A stretch of 64,000 nt of DNA from JAYZQT01 sp964412235 (GCA_964412235.1 CAYPNT010000002.1:69684-133683), one strand, 5' to 3'; shown: positions 7,728 to 16,722, counted from the stretch's first letter. A program made the numbers and translations. Notes: a model not told the origin generated them from the letters alone.

Positions 7728-8723
7728 CTATCCGAAGGATCTTTTCATGAGTCGCTCAGCGTTTCCCTTGTAGATTTTCGATTGAACATCAGTTTCAAGT
7801 TCCATTCGTTTCAGGGATTCGAACGTTTCCGCGACCGGCGCAAATGGCGCATCAGTTGAAAACACCACATTATCGGCACCAAAATATCGAAGACCGGTAG
7901 GAAATGCAGAGGATGAGCCAAACATAGCGGTATCACCATAAAACATCCGAAAATATTCACCATGAGGCCGTTTGAGTGAAGATAAAACGTTAGAATAGTC
8001 TTCGTCGGACGTACGGGCGCCTAAAACATCAAGACCGGCTCCCACTCGCTCTTCGAAGTAGGGGATCATGCCGCCAAGGTGGTGGGTAAGAATTTTAATT
8101 TTTGGGTAACGATCAAAAACGCCCCACAGAACCAGACGCACCATTGCTACAGAGGTTTCGTACGGCCAACCAAGTGCCCACCAGAGTTCAAACCTCGACT
8201 TCTCTTCCGCAGCGTAATCAGTCATATCCGATGTTCGAGCGGGGTGCATCCATATCGGAAGATCGTAATCTGCCATGGCCGCAAATACTGGTTCGTAATC
8301 TGAGTGATCAAGTGGTCGCCCCCCAACATTGGTAAATATTTGAACTCCCACGGCGCCAAGGTCAGTCACCGCCCGATGCAACTCTTCCATCGTTTCATCC
8401 ATAGAGTGCATCGCGAGAGCCGCCACAAAACCGGGAAACCGGTCGCGGTTCTTTTCGACCATTTCAGCCATGGTATCGTTACCAATTCTCGCTAATTCAA
8501 TGCCCTGTTCTGGAGTTGTTATATCTTCAATTGGCGGGTTTGGTAGGGATATAATTTGTTTGTAATCCCCAAATGGATCCATTGCGCGGAACCGAGCGTC
8601 AAGGTCATGAACTGCTGTGACCGATTGCATACGTTTTCCGATATTGCCAAGCCTTGGCGCTATCGTGCTCATCCGCTCGTAGAACGCATTCGGAAATATA
8701 TGGGTATAAATATCAATATACAT
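7728..8723 (-). CDS. ACMSD-type amidohydrolase (TIM-barrel decarboxylase/hydrolase)
   Basis: The 331-residue protein belongs to the amidohydrolase-2 group, which includes aminocarboxymuconate semialdehyde decarboxylase, 5-carboxyvanillate decarboxylase (LigW) and gamma-resorcylate decarboxylase. Seen are IWMHPARTSD, the KILTHHLGGMIPYFEERV metal/substrate segment and a late Asp in FSTDAPFAP. The N-terminal HxH is replaced by YTH (IDIYTHIFP), so the first metal ligand differs from ACMSD. The ATG at 8723 has GGAGGG 8 bases upstream. A non-oxidative aromatic or muconate decarboxylase is likely, but hydratase or hydrolase functions are known in the family. Confidence 0.78.
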   Translation of the reverse strand: MYIDIYTHIFPNAFYERMSTIAPRLGNIGKRMQSVTAVHDLDARFRAMDPFGDYKQIISLPNPPIEDITTPEQGIELARIGNDTMAEMVEKNRDRFPGFVAALAMHSMDETMEELHRAVTDLGAVGVQIFTNVGGRPLDHSDYEPVFAAMADYDLPIWMHPARTSDMTDYAAEEKSRFELWWALGWPYETSVAMVRLVLWGVFDRYPKIKILTHHLGGMIPYFEERVGAGLDVLGARTSDEDYSNVLSSLKRPHGEYFRMFYGDTAMFGSSSAFPTGLRYFGADNVVFSTDAPFAPVAETFESLKRMELETDVQSKIYKGNAERLMKRSFG

Positions 8724-8749
8724 GGGTCGGCCCTCCACTGACTACTCAA

Positions 8750-8781
8750 GGGTACCCTAATTACCTTGCCCCCGGGTACCC
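8750..8781. promoter_or_regulatory. Twin GGGTACCC palindromes in a divergent promoter region
   Basis: Two perfect 8-bp palindromes GGGTACCC lie at 8750-8757 and 8774-8781, with centres 24 bases apart. The first extends to AGGGTACCCT. A looser GTAC-centred copy follows at 8783-8792. They sit between the leftward amidohydrolase and the rightward radical SAM gene, a typical operator position. Binding of a regulator is inferred. Confidence 0.5.
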
Positions 8782-8903
8782 CAAAGTACCTTTTTATAAT
8801 GCTCGTTACCTCTCGAAAAACTTTCTCGGAGTTTCGGTTAGGATGTCCCGCTTTCTATGTGCTAGGAAGAACCCGGCTATTCCTGCTTGATTTGGGGAAA
8901 ATT

Positions 8904-9863
8904 ATGGACATTGGGACTACCGTAAAACAACAAAACATCAGTCACAGAAAGTTCCAAAATCCGCACGTTACCGTCGACGGAAAACCGCGAGCTGTAGTAC
9001 CACTTAAAAAACTACAAACGCTTTGGATCAATACGGGAACGCTGTGTAATCTTTCATGTACTAATTGCTACATTGAATCGAGCCCAACCAATAATCGTTT
9101 GGTGTACATTACTGCGGCAGAAGTAAGGTCCTATTTGGATGAAATCATTGAAGAAAATCTTGGAACAAAGGAAATCGGCTTTACGGGTGGTGAGCCGTTT
9201 ATGAACCCAGAGTTTATACTAATTCTGGACCTTTCACTATCTCGGGGTTTCCCAACGCTCGTCCTCACAAACGGTATGAAGCCTATGGAGAAAGTCGGCG
9301 AGAGGCTCCTTCAACTCAATGAGCAGTATAATGATCAACTAACCGTGCGATTGTCTATCGACCATTACGACAGCTTTTATCATGAGCTAGAGCGTGGCCC
9401 ACACAGCTGGTCCCCTTCCTTAGAAGGGCTTTCTTGGCTATCCAAAAATAATTTCAACCTCCGGATAGCAGGGCGAACGCTTTGGAAGCAAACCGAGGCA
9501 GAGTTACGTGAAGGTTACGGTAGATTATTTTCACGCCTTCATCTAAAGCTTGATGCGTGGGATCCCACCCAACTCGTACTTTTTCCCGAAATAGATGAAA
9601 ACGCTGACGTGCCAGAAATATCCAAGGAATGCTGGAATGTTCTAAAGGTGTCACCTGATGCGATGATGTGCTCGTCCTCACGCATGGTCATCAAGCGCCG
9701 TGGCATGGACAAACCTACCGTCGTTTCGTGTACGCTCCTACCGTACGACCAACGCTTTGACTTGGGGGTCACTCTGGACAGCGCGAAAGTACCAGTGACC
9801 TTGAACCATCCACATTGCGCAAAGTTCTGCGTTTTGGGTGGGGGAAGTTGCAGTTCAGCCTAA
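8904..9863 (+). CDS. Uncharacterised radical SAM protein with C-terminal cysteine cluster
   Basis: The 319-residue protein has the radical SAM CxxxCxxC motif (C48, C52, C55) and a GFTGGEPF motif typical of the SAM-binding strand. The C-terminus carries C305, C309 and C316 (HPHCAKFC then GGGSCSS), with further cysteines near MMCSSSR and VVSCTLL, which could hold an auxiliary Fe-S cluster as in SPASM/Twitch proteins. The ATG at 8904 has a GGGGAAA site; the longer upstream frame looks non-coding. I recall similar conserved proteins in other alphaproteobacteria but no assigned function. No precursor peptide gene was found nearby, so it may act on a small molecule. Confidence 0.85.
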   Translation: MDIGTTVKQQNISHRKFQNPHVTVDGKPRAVVPLKKLQTLWINTGTLCNLSCTNCYIESSPTNNRLVYITAAEVRSYLDEIIEENLGTKEIGFTGGEPFMNPEFILILDLSLSRGFPTLVLTNGMKPMEKVGERLLQLNEQYNDQLTVRLSIDHYDSFYHELERGPHSWSPSLEGLSWLSKNNFNLRIAGRTLWKQTEAELREGYGRLFSRLHLKLDAWDPTQLVLFPEIDENADVPEISKECWNVLKVSPDAMMCSSSRMVIKRRGMDKPTVVSCTLLPYDQRFDLGVTLDSAKVPVTLNHPHCAKFCVLGGGSCSSA

Positions 9864-9912
9864 CACGAGAACCTTTAACCCAAGCCACCCGTGGTTCCTG
9901 AGTCGGATTATT

Positions 9913-10620
9913 CTATAAGGTTTCGGAAAGCCATTCGATCATTTTATTGAATGAATCCGAGGTGGCTGTGGCTCGATACCCGTGCGGATTAGTAAAATTT
10001 TGAAACGCATGTCCGCAACCTGGATAGGAATGAAACTCGTGTTCTACGCCTAGTTCCGTGAGACGACCGTCTATCTTAGCGACGTCTTCGGGTGTTGGAT
10101 TTTCGTCATCTTCGCCAAAAAACCCTATTACGGGACCCCGCAAACTTTCAAGTTTTTCAAAGGGCGTCTGCTCCGCACTTCCCCAAGCCTTGAACATATT
10201 CCCACCGTAATAAACGACATTACATTTAAATGCCGTGATAGATGCGGCCCCGAGGAAAGACACACGACCGCCCATACAGTGCCCTGCAATACCAAATCTT
10301 TCTGGATCTACGAAGGGAAAATCCGAGAGCAATGAAACAGTTGTCTCTAAATCTTTAAGGATCTCACTATCGTCCAAATGTTTAAGAGATTCCCGTGTAT
10401 CCTCGCCCTCTGGGCGACGGTGATGGAGGTTGGGCGCCGCAGCCACGTAACCATGCCCCGCGAGATCTTGAACGAATTTTGTGGTTGCCGCATCGTTGCC
10501 CGCACGGTGATGAGCTACGACAATTGCGGGATGGGACCCATGTCCAAGTGGCTCGTCAATAAACACCGCCATCTTGCTTCCATCGACGACTAATTCCTCC
10601 GAGTGCGCTTTGGAACCCAT
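9913..10620 (-). CDS. Dienelactone hydrolase family protein
   Basis: The 235-residue alpha/beta hydrolase has the dienelactone hydrolase triad: C115 in GHCMGGR, an Asp in FFGEDDENP and a His in YPGCGHAFQNF. Carboxymethylenebutenolidase opens dienelactones to maleylacetate, which is the substrate of the maleylacetate reductase encoded about 3 kb away, so the two may act in series. Many family members instead hydrolyse other small esters or lactones. It lies 47 bases downstream of the VOC-domain gene on the same strand, suggesting one transcript. Confidence 0.85.
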   Translation of the reverse strand: MGSKAHSEELVVDGSKMAVFIDEPLGHGSHPAIVVAHHRAGNDAATTKFVQDLAGHGYVAAAPNLHHRRPEGEDTRESLKHLDDSEILKDLETTVSLLSDFPFVDPERFGIAGHCMGGRVSFLGAASITAFKCNVVYYGGNMFKAWGSAEQTPFEKLESLRGPVIGFFGEDDENPTPEDVAKIDGRLTELGVEHEFHSYPGCGHAFQNFTNPHGYRATATSDSFNKMIEWLSETL

Positions 10621-10667
10621 TAGCTTCTCCTTCTGAATTTTTGCAGTTAGTCAGCACTGTTAAACAT

Positions 10668-11651
10668 TCAAGCATCTGCCCGAGCACGAACATTTTTTTT
10701 CTGCTTTAACCGAGTATCCCGACTTTCCCGTGTTGGAGGTAACACGTGTTCCCTTTTTATGCCGCTTGCGAGCATCCATTCGGCGAAGGTTTCCGGCGCA
10801 GGGTCCCAATTACCCGGTTCCCAGTCTTCCGTCAGAAAATCCTCATCGCAAAAATATTCTGTGGAACCACCCGCTGGACATTCAAAATACCAAAAATAGC
10901 ACGAAGATACGTGATGTCTTCCTGGGCCTATCGCTACCTTGTGCTTTTTGTTTTGAAAATATGTCCCACCCGCAAATAGTTCATGAATGTCGTCCACACC
11001 GAAGGCCACATGATTGATAGAAGGTTTTCTATTGGCGGCCTCAAGAAAGAATAAGTTGTGATGGCCTCCGCGTGCCGACGCACGCATAAAAACCCCCCGA
11101 CCCGTATAATAGTCAGACACCCTAAAACCGAGCCGCTCTGTATAAAATTTTTCCATCTTCCCAATGTCGGGGACCATAAACACACAGTGACCAATATGAG
11201 AGGGAACTGCTCGACCATGATAGGTCGCCCGAGCATTTATTCGGCCCGCATTTGCCAGTGAATTCATCGGTTGAACGTTATCACTTAATTTTCGCCGGCG
11301 CGTGAGACGAAATGCGATGCCCAGACCCATATCGTCTATTGAGTGGAGTGTCCCGTCGGGGTCTACGCGAACCAGACGGTCCCTAGATAGCTCTCGTTTT
11401 ATCTGGTTGAGATCTTTCTTGGCTGTCACCCCCCATACAACTTCTCGCACCGTCGAACCTCGCTGAATCGCTTTCGGCAGGTTTTTTACTAAACGCGGAC
11501 GAATAATAATTTCCGATCCATCACGTGTTTGAAAAATTGAACGCGATTTTTGACCGGAGATTTTCTTTAAACCCCAATCAGAGAAGTAGGTATTACACTT
11601 AGCCATGTTTGCGACACCGTACACAACGGCATCAATTCCATTCAGCGGCAT
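10668..11651 (-). CDS. Two-domain VOC (glyoxalase-fold) protein, extradiol dioxygenase-like
   Basis: The 327-residue protein has two vicinal-oxygen-chelate modules. The C-terminal module shows candidate metal ligands in HIGHCVFMVPD, in NHVAFGVDD and the Glu of GSTEYFCD, the His-His-Glu set of type I extradiol dioxygenases. The N-terminal module is more diverged. Length (about 300 aa) fits two-domain extradiol enzymes such as dihydroxybiphenyl or catechol 2,3-dioxygenases. If active, the cluster encodes two unrelated ring-cleavage dioxygenases (this and LigAB). A non-dioxygenase VOC role remains possible. Confidence 0.75.
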   Translation of the reverse strand: MPLNGIDAVVYGVANMAKCNTYFSDWGLKKISGQKSRSIFQTRDGSEIIIRPRLVKNLPKAIQRGSTVREVVWGVTAKKDLNQIKRELSRDRLVRVDPDGTLHSIDDMGLGIAFRLTRRRKLSDNVQPMNSLANAGRINARATYHGRAVPSHIGHCVFMVPDIGKMEKFYTERLGFRVSDYYTGRGVFMRASARGGHHNLFFLEAANRKPSINHVAFGVDDIHELFAGGTYFQNKKHKVAIGPGRHHVSSCYFWYFECPAGGSTEYFCDEDFLTEDWEPGNWDPAPETFAEWMLASGIKREHVLPPTRESRDTRLKQKKNVRARADA

Positions 11652-11788
11652 TATTAATCCCCTATCTATCGGCCTGCCAAATACTGTAATTTAGTGACAG
11701 TATTGTCTTGCGTCCAACCACAATATAGACGAGCAGACTGGACAACGGCATATTGTTTATAGCCAACATTAATAGGATCGAATTTTCA

Positions 11789-13306
11789 GTGTTACTTGGA
11801 AACATTCTGAGGCTTGCAAGCCAGCGTAATCCCCGTAAAACAGCGATAATCTCAGGTGATAGCAAGCTGTCATATGCCGATTACAACGACCAAGCGAACC
11901 GCTTTGCAAATTTTCTCCTACAATTGGACCTCCAAATTGGGGATCGGGTTGCATCCGTTCTCTATAACACCCCGGAATATGGCATTACTCACTTTGGTAA
12001 CGCACGAGTTGGCAGCGTACTCGTTCATGTATCACCAATGTACGCCCCGCCAGCCATCGCTCATATTTTGGAGCGCACCAAACCACGAGTGATCATCGCC
12101 GATATAGCTATAGCGGCAAAGTTAGACCAAATCAGGGACAAGCTTGGCTTCGTTGAACGTATTGTTTTTGTAGGTGACGATTTTACGGAAACTCTGAACA
12201 TACATCCAACTACTGATCCTCAATTGGATTTAGATCCAAACGCCCCAGTCGCCATGACTTTCACAGGTGGAACTACGGGGGAACCTAAAGGAGCCGTCGT
12301 AAGTCATAACGCTCGATATGTATCCGCCTGGACGACGGCGCTCGAACACCAGATAACGGATGCAGACATAGCTGGCGTCGTCACACCAATGTTCCACGCG
12401 GTCAGCCTAATGATATGGTATCAGGCAACCATCATGGCGGGTTGCACTGCTGTTATATTTCGCAAGTGGGACGCAGGGGATTTTATAAAAAAAACAGAAC
12501 AACATAAAATATCGACAGTATTTATGGTTCCGGTCCAAGTACGTGATCTCCTCCAATCTGATGCGTTCGATCCAGACCAATTGGTGACGTTAGAAAACAT
12601 TGGGGTGGGCGGCGCCATGACCCCGGAGGGGCTCATTGAAGAATGCCGCAAAGCACTTCCACACTGTGGATATACCGATCACTATGGGCAGTCTGAAACG
12701 GGGCCATTGACCATCCTTAAACCTTGGGAAACAGAGACCCACAAAGGTACTATTGGTCGCGCCGCAACCGGAGTCGATATTCGTCTGGTGGACGAAGACG
12801 GCAATCGGGTTCCTCCGGGAATGATTGGCGAACTCATCTCCCGAGGTCCCTTTCTTATGGATGGGTATTTTGATAACGACACAGAAACAAAACATTACTT
12901 CCGTAAAAACGACGGCTGGGGTTGGTCGGGCGACCTTGCAATCATGGACGAGGATGGCTTTATTACGCTGGTCGGGCGCTCTAAAGAAATGATTATTTCA
13001 GGCGGAATCAATATATACCCGAGAGAAATAGAGGTCGTCCTGGAGGGCCACCCCTCCGTTGAAGAGTGCACGGTATTTGGTGTGCCCGATGACAAATGGG
13101 GGGAAGCGCTAATCGCCTATGTCGTGGAAAAGGGAGATCCACCAACTACGGAAAATGAATTAGCACAATTTTGTGGTGAACAGCTCGCCCGGTACAAACG
13201 ACCAAAGACAGTGATTTTCGTTCCGCAAATCCCAAAAACACCATCGGGAAAGATACAAAAGCCCCTCCTGAAAAAGGCTTACTTAGACGGGAAATTACTT
13301 CCTTGA
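11789..13306 (+). CDS. AMP-dependent acyl/aryl-CoA ligase
   Basis: The protein (about 505 residues) is an ANL-superfamily ligase. The P-loop TFTGGTTGEPKG, the GQSE-type motif (DHYGQSETGP), the hinge GRSKEMIISGGINIYPREIE and the C-terminal catalytic Lys in KTPSGKIQKP are all seen. It activates a carboxylate as acyl-AMP and transfers it to CoA. A TTG at 11753 could also start the frame, but the GTG at 11789 follows an AGGA site and gives an N-terminus (LLGNILRLASQRNP) typical of the family. Aromatic or phenylpropanoid acids are plausible substrates from context, not proven. Confidence 0.85.
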   Translation: MLLGNILRLASQRNPRKTAIISGDSKLSYADYNDQANRFANFLLQLDLQIGDRVASVLYNTPEYGITHFGNARVGSVLVHVSPMYAPPAIAHILERTKPRVIIADIAIAAKLDQIRDKLGFVERIVFVGDDFTETLNIHPTTDPQLDLDPNAPVAMTFTGGTTGEPKGAVVSHNARYVSAWTTALEHQITDADIAGVVTPMFHAVSLMIWYQATIMAGCTAVIFRKWDAGDFIKKTEQHKISTVFMVPVQVRDLLQSDAFDPDQLVTLENIGVGGAMTPEGLIEECRKALPHCGYTDHYGQSETGPLTILKPWETETHKGTIGRAATGVDIRLVDEDGNRVPPGMIGELISRGPFLMDGYFDNDTETKHYFRKNDGWGWSGDLAIMDEDGFITLVGRSKEMIISGGINIYPREIEVVLEGHPSVEECTVFGVPDDKWGEALIAYVVEKGDPPTTENELAQFCGEQLARYKRPKTVIFVPQIPKTPSGKIQKPLLKKAYLDGKLLP

Positions 13307-13445
13307 CATCCGCGTACCTAATTGACGCATCCACCCCCACGACCTTGCCATAAACAGCATGTCCCGATAGTCTGCAAATCATTAGGTAGCGAAGTAATAT
13401 TTGTGCCTTCTGATTAAAATGCCGGGACAAGGGACCATACAGGTA

Positions 13446-14198
13446 ATGCAACTTCAGGGAATAGAACTAGACGTTGTTTGCAAGGGGGCAGGCGAACCTT
13501 TACTGCTTCTCCACGGCGGGGGCGGCCCCATCGCGAACATGCCATTTGCGGATAAACTCGCAGAGAAATTTGAAATATTTGCACCCACACATCCTGGGTT
13601 TGCCGGGAGCAAAATCCCCGACCATTTTACACGCGTTGATGATTTAGTTTTCCTTTATCTCGATTTATTAGATGAACTTGATCTCCAGAACATCACACTC
13701 ATGGGTTTCTCGATGGGCGGTTGGACCGCCGTGGAACTCGCAACCGCAAATTCTAACCGCCTTTCACGTCTGATACTGGTTGATCCAGTTGGCGTAAAAA
13801 TCGGTGGCAGAGAAGACCGTGACATCGCCGATGTGTTTGCCCTACCAACCGAAAAACTTGCGGAATTAATGTTCCACGATCCATCGATGGCACCGAATCC
13901 TGCCGATATTCCGGACGAGCAACTCGAGATTATTGCCGCCAACCGCACAGCGCTTGGCGTGTACACCTGGGAGCCATATATGCACAACCCGAAGCTCCCC
14001 CATCGCATACATCGAATTAAAATACCAACCCATTTTATATGGGGGGCAAGTGACGGACTTGTAACTGTCGATTATGGTAAAAAGTACTGTTCCATGATCC
14101 AGGGTGCGACGTTCAATATAATCGAGAAGGCGGGTCACTCCCCACAAATGGAGCAACCAGACGCCTTTATCAATACCGTATTTGAAGTCACAGGCTAA
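13446..14198 (+). CDS. Alpha/beta-fold hydrolase
   Basis: The protein of about 250 residues has the oxyanion-hole segment LLHGGGGP, the nucleophile elbow GFSMGGW and a C-terminal histidine in KAGHSPQMEQP. An Asp in WGASDGL probably completes the triad. This pattern fits meta-cleavage-product (C-C bond) hydrolases and related esterases. The ATG at 13446 matches the usual N-terminus better than the TTG at 13401 or ATG at 13419. It lies 15 bases before the first flavin monooxygenase gene, so the set 13446-17595 looks like one operon. Confidence 0.82.
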   Translation: MQLQGIELDVVCKGAGEPLLLLHGGGGPIANMPFADKLAEKFEIFAPTHPGFAGSKIPDHFTRVDDLVFLYLDLLDELDLQNITLMGFSMGGWTAVELATANSNRLSRLILVDPVGVKIGGREDRDIADVFALPTEKLAELMFHDPSMAPNPADIPDEQLEIIAANRTALGVYTWEPYMHNPKLPHRIHRIKIPTHFIWGASDGLVTVDYGKKYCSMIQGATFNIIEKAGHSPQMEQPDAFINTVFEVTG

Positions 14199-14213
14199 TA
14201 AAGGAGTAATTGC

Positions 14214-15446
14214 ATGAAATCCTGGTGGTTTACAGAGGACTGTTACCCTCATCTTCCAGATCAAGAGACATACCGCTCCATTCGGGTAGATCTCCCAAAC
14301 AAACACTGTGAACCTGAAACAGCGCATGAGCTTTACAATCGATATCTTGATCTCTGGTGTGCGTGTGATGAAATCGGCTTGGAGATCATGCTTAACGAAC
14401 ACCATCAAACAGCGACATGCATGGTGCCCGCAGCCCCGATATTACTTGGTATCCTCGCCCGGCAAACTGAAAAAGCTCGACTACTGATCCTTGGAAATCC
14501 CTTGCCTAATAGAAACCAGCCGGTGCGGGTCGCCGAAGAAATGGCACTAGTAGATGTAATTTCCAAAGGACGTGTGGAGTGTGGCTTTGTGCGCTCAGTT
14601 CCTTACGAAGCAGCTGCCGCTAACATCCTTCCCTACAAGGGCACGGAACGCCTTTGGGAAGCCCATGACTTGATCACGAAGGCTTGGACCACCCATGACG
14701 GACCATTTAATTTCGAAGGTAAGTGGTTTCATCATCGCCAAGTCAACATCTGGCCACGACCATATCAGCAGCCACACCCACCGGTTTGGATTACGATGGG
14801 TAGCCCGGGAACAGCCGTACCGGTCGCCGAGCATAAACATATTGGGGCGGTCTTTTTAGCAGGCTATCCAAGAATTCGCGAAATTTATAATGGCTATCGC
14901 CAGGCTTACTTAGACAAACATAACGAGCACGCACCGCTGGACCGACTGGCCTATCTAGGGCTTTGCTATGTGGGCGAAAACGAGCGGGAAGCGGAAGAAG
15001 GAGCACGCAAACTTCTCTGGTATATGGAATCAAACAAAGTCCCCCAAGAATGGAGCAACCCGCCAGGATATCATCCACCTCCTGTTTCGGCCACAGTAAT
15101 GAAAGGCACTAAAGAAGGATCAGGGGTGCCCCTCAATCCAACCCTCGACCAACAGATGGCAAGAGGTAATGTCTTTGCTGGCACACCAGACCAAGTGTAC
15201 AAGCAGATCAAAGCTTTTTGGGAATACGCTGGCGGCTTTGGCCACATGTTAATCATGGGGCAGGCAGGCTTTTTGTCTGATGAGGACGCGATCAAGTCTA
15301 TGAAGCTTTACTCAAATGAAGTGTATCCGAGACTTCGAGAGTTAACAAAAAATGCGGATCCAGCGGAGCTCTGGGAGAAAAGTAAAGCGATGGACGCAAG
15401 AGAGGGTGTGGATTTAGGAACATTCGGCGTCGAATTCGTGCGTTAG
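14214..15446 (+). CDS. LLM-class flavin-dependent monooxygenase, copy 1
   Basis: The 410-residue protein is a luciferase-like (bacterial LLM) oxidoreductase using reduced FMN supplied by a separate reductase. Seen are the N-terminal LNEHHQTATCM segment, the VAEEMALVDVISKGRVECGF strand-helix typical of the TIM barrel, and NVFAGTPDQVYKQI near the C-terminus. An AGGAG site stands before the ATG. A second, closely similar gene follows after 28 bases. Such enzymes catalyse Baeyer-Villiger, desulfonation or hydroxylation reactions; the substrate is unknown. Flanking alpha/beta hydrolases could hydrolyse an ester or lactone product. Confidence 0.87.
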   Translation: MKSWWFTEDCYPHLPDQETYRSIRVDLPNKHCEPETAHELYNRYLDLWCACDEIGLEIMLNEHHQTATCMVPAAPILLGILARQTEKARLLILGNPLPNRNQPVRVAEEMALVDVISKGRVECGFVRSVPYEAAAANILPYKGTERLWEAHDLITKAWTTHDGPFNFEGKWFHHRQVNIWPRPYQQPHPPVWITMGSPGTAVPVAEHKHIGAVFLAGYPRIREIYNGYRQAYLDKHNEHAPLDRLAYLGLCYVGENEREAEEGARKLLWYMESNKVPQEWSNPPGYHPPPVSATVMKGTKEGSGVPLNPTLDQQMARGNVFAGTPDQVYKQIKAFWEYAGGFGHMLIMGQAGFLSDEDAIKSMKLYSNEVYPRLRELTKNADPAELWEKSKAMDAREGVDLGTFGVEFVR

Positions 15447-15474
15447 ACGAGGTTCTATCCAGAGTATTTTAACT

Positions 15475-16719
15475 ATGCCGGATCTAAAAACCTGGTTTTT
15501 TACAGAGGATTGTTATCCTGACCTGCCGCCGCAGGAAACGTATGAATCAATTCGCGTTGATTTACCAAACAAGTTCTGTGAACCCGAAAACGCAAGCCGG
15601 TTATATAATCAATACCTTGATCTATGGTGTGCGGCTGACGAGATTGGCCTCGAAATAATGATAAACGAGCACCACCAAACCGCTACTTGTATGGTTCCTG
15701 CCGCACCTATAATGCTTGGAATACTTGCTCGACAGACAACAAACGCGCGCTTACTCATTCTCGGCAACCCACTCCCCAATCGTAATCAGCCCGTACGTGT
15801 GGCAGAAGAAATGGCACTAATCGACGTAATTTCTAAAGGGCGGCTAGAGTGCGGTTTCGTAAGATCCGTCCCGTATGAAGCGGCTGCCGCTAATATTCTC
15901 CCCTACAAAGGCTCGGAACGGCTTTGGGAAGCCCACGATCTAATAATGAAAGCGTGGACCACCCATGATGGGCCATTCAATTTTGAGGGGAAATGGCATC
16001 ATCACCGCCAAGTCAATATATGGCCACGACCTTTCCAACAACCTCACCCACCGGTGTGGATAACGACGGGAAGCGCCAACAGTACTGAACCAGTAGCTAA
16101 GAACGCGCATGTTGCCGCAGTCTTTTTAGCAGGTTATTCACGAATACGGCCCATATTTGACGCGTACCGTTTAAATTATCGAACATTTCACGGAAAACAT
16201 GCACCACTAGACCGGCTGGCGTATTGTGGCCTGATCTACGTGGGGGATAATGAACGGGACGCAGAAGCCGGCGCTAATCAGTTAATGTGGTATATGCAAG
16301 CCAATAAAGTTTCTGAACCTTGGAAAAACCCGCCTGGTTATCACCCGCCGCCAATTTCGGCCAATGTGTTGCGTGGCGCACACGTGTCAGGTTCCGGGGC
16401 CGTCTACAGTACAGAACTTAAAGAGCACATGCGACGCGGTAACGTTTTTGCGGGTACACCAGACCAAGTATACGAGCAAATCAAAGCATTTTGGGAGTAT
16501 TCGGGAGGTTTTGGGCACATGCTAATGATGGGCCAAGCCGGCCATCTAAGTGAAAAAAATACCCTGAGGTCAATGAACCTTTTTAATGACGAGGTCTATC
16601 CTCGGCTCCGTCAACTCGCGGCCGCATGGGATCCGGAAGAAGTCATGGAAAAGCGAAAGACTATGCCAGACCAAGACCATGCGGATATAAATAATTTGGC
16701 AGTAGATTTCGTGAGGTAA
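15475..16719 (+). CDS. LLM-class flavin-dependent monooxygenase, copy 2
   Basis: The 414-residue protein is a paralogue of the preceding gene, collinear over nearly its whole length and with long identical stretches such as the NEHHQTATCMVPAAP and GFVRSVPYEAAAANILPYKG segments. Differences cluster in the region around residues 198-215 and 285-310 and at the C-terminus. The two may form a heterodimer, as in luciferase, or have different substrates. It ends 3 bases before the next hydrolase gene, so transcription and probably translation are coupled. Confidence 0.87.
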   Translation: MPDLKTWFFTEDCYPDLPPQETYESIRVDLPNKFCEPENASRLYNQYLDLWCAADEIGLEIMINEHHQTATCMVPAAPIMLGILARQTTNARLLILGNPLPNRNQPVRVAEEMALIDVISKGRLECGFVRSVPYEAAAANILPYKGSERLWEAHDLIMKAWTTHDGPFNFEGKWHHHRQVNIWPRPFQQPHPPVWITTGSANSTEPVAKNAHVAAVFLAGYSRIRPIFDAYRLNYRTFHGKHAPLDRLAYCGLIYVGDNERDAEAGANQLMWYMQANKVSEPWKNPPGYHPPPISANVLRGAHVSGSGAVYSTELKEHMRRGNVFAGTPDQVYEQIKAFWEYSGGFGHMLMMGQAGHLSEKNTLRSMNLFNDEVYPRLRQLAAAWDPEEVMEKRKTMPDQDHADINNLAVDFVR

Positions 16720-16722
16720 AAA

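Noticed and set aside
13866..14408. Leftward 180-residue open frame
   Set aside because: It lies across two clear genes (hydrolase and flavin monooxygenase) on the other strand and has no recognisable motif.
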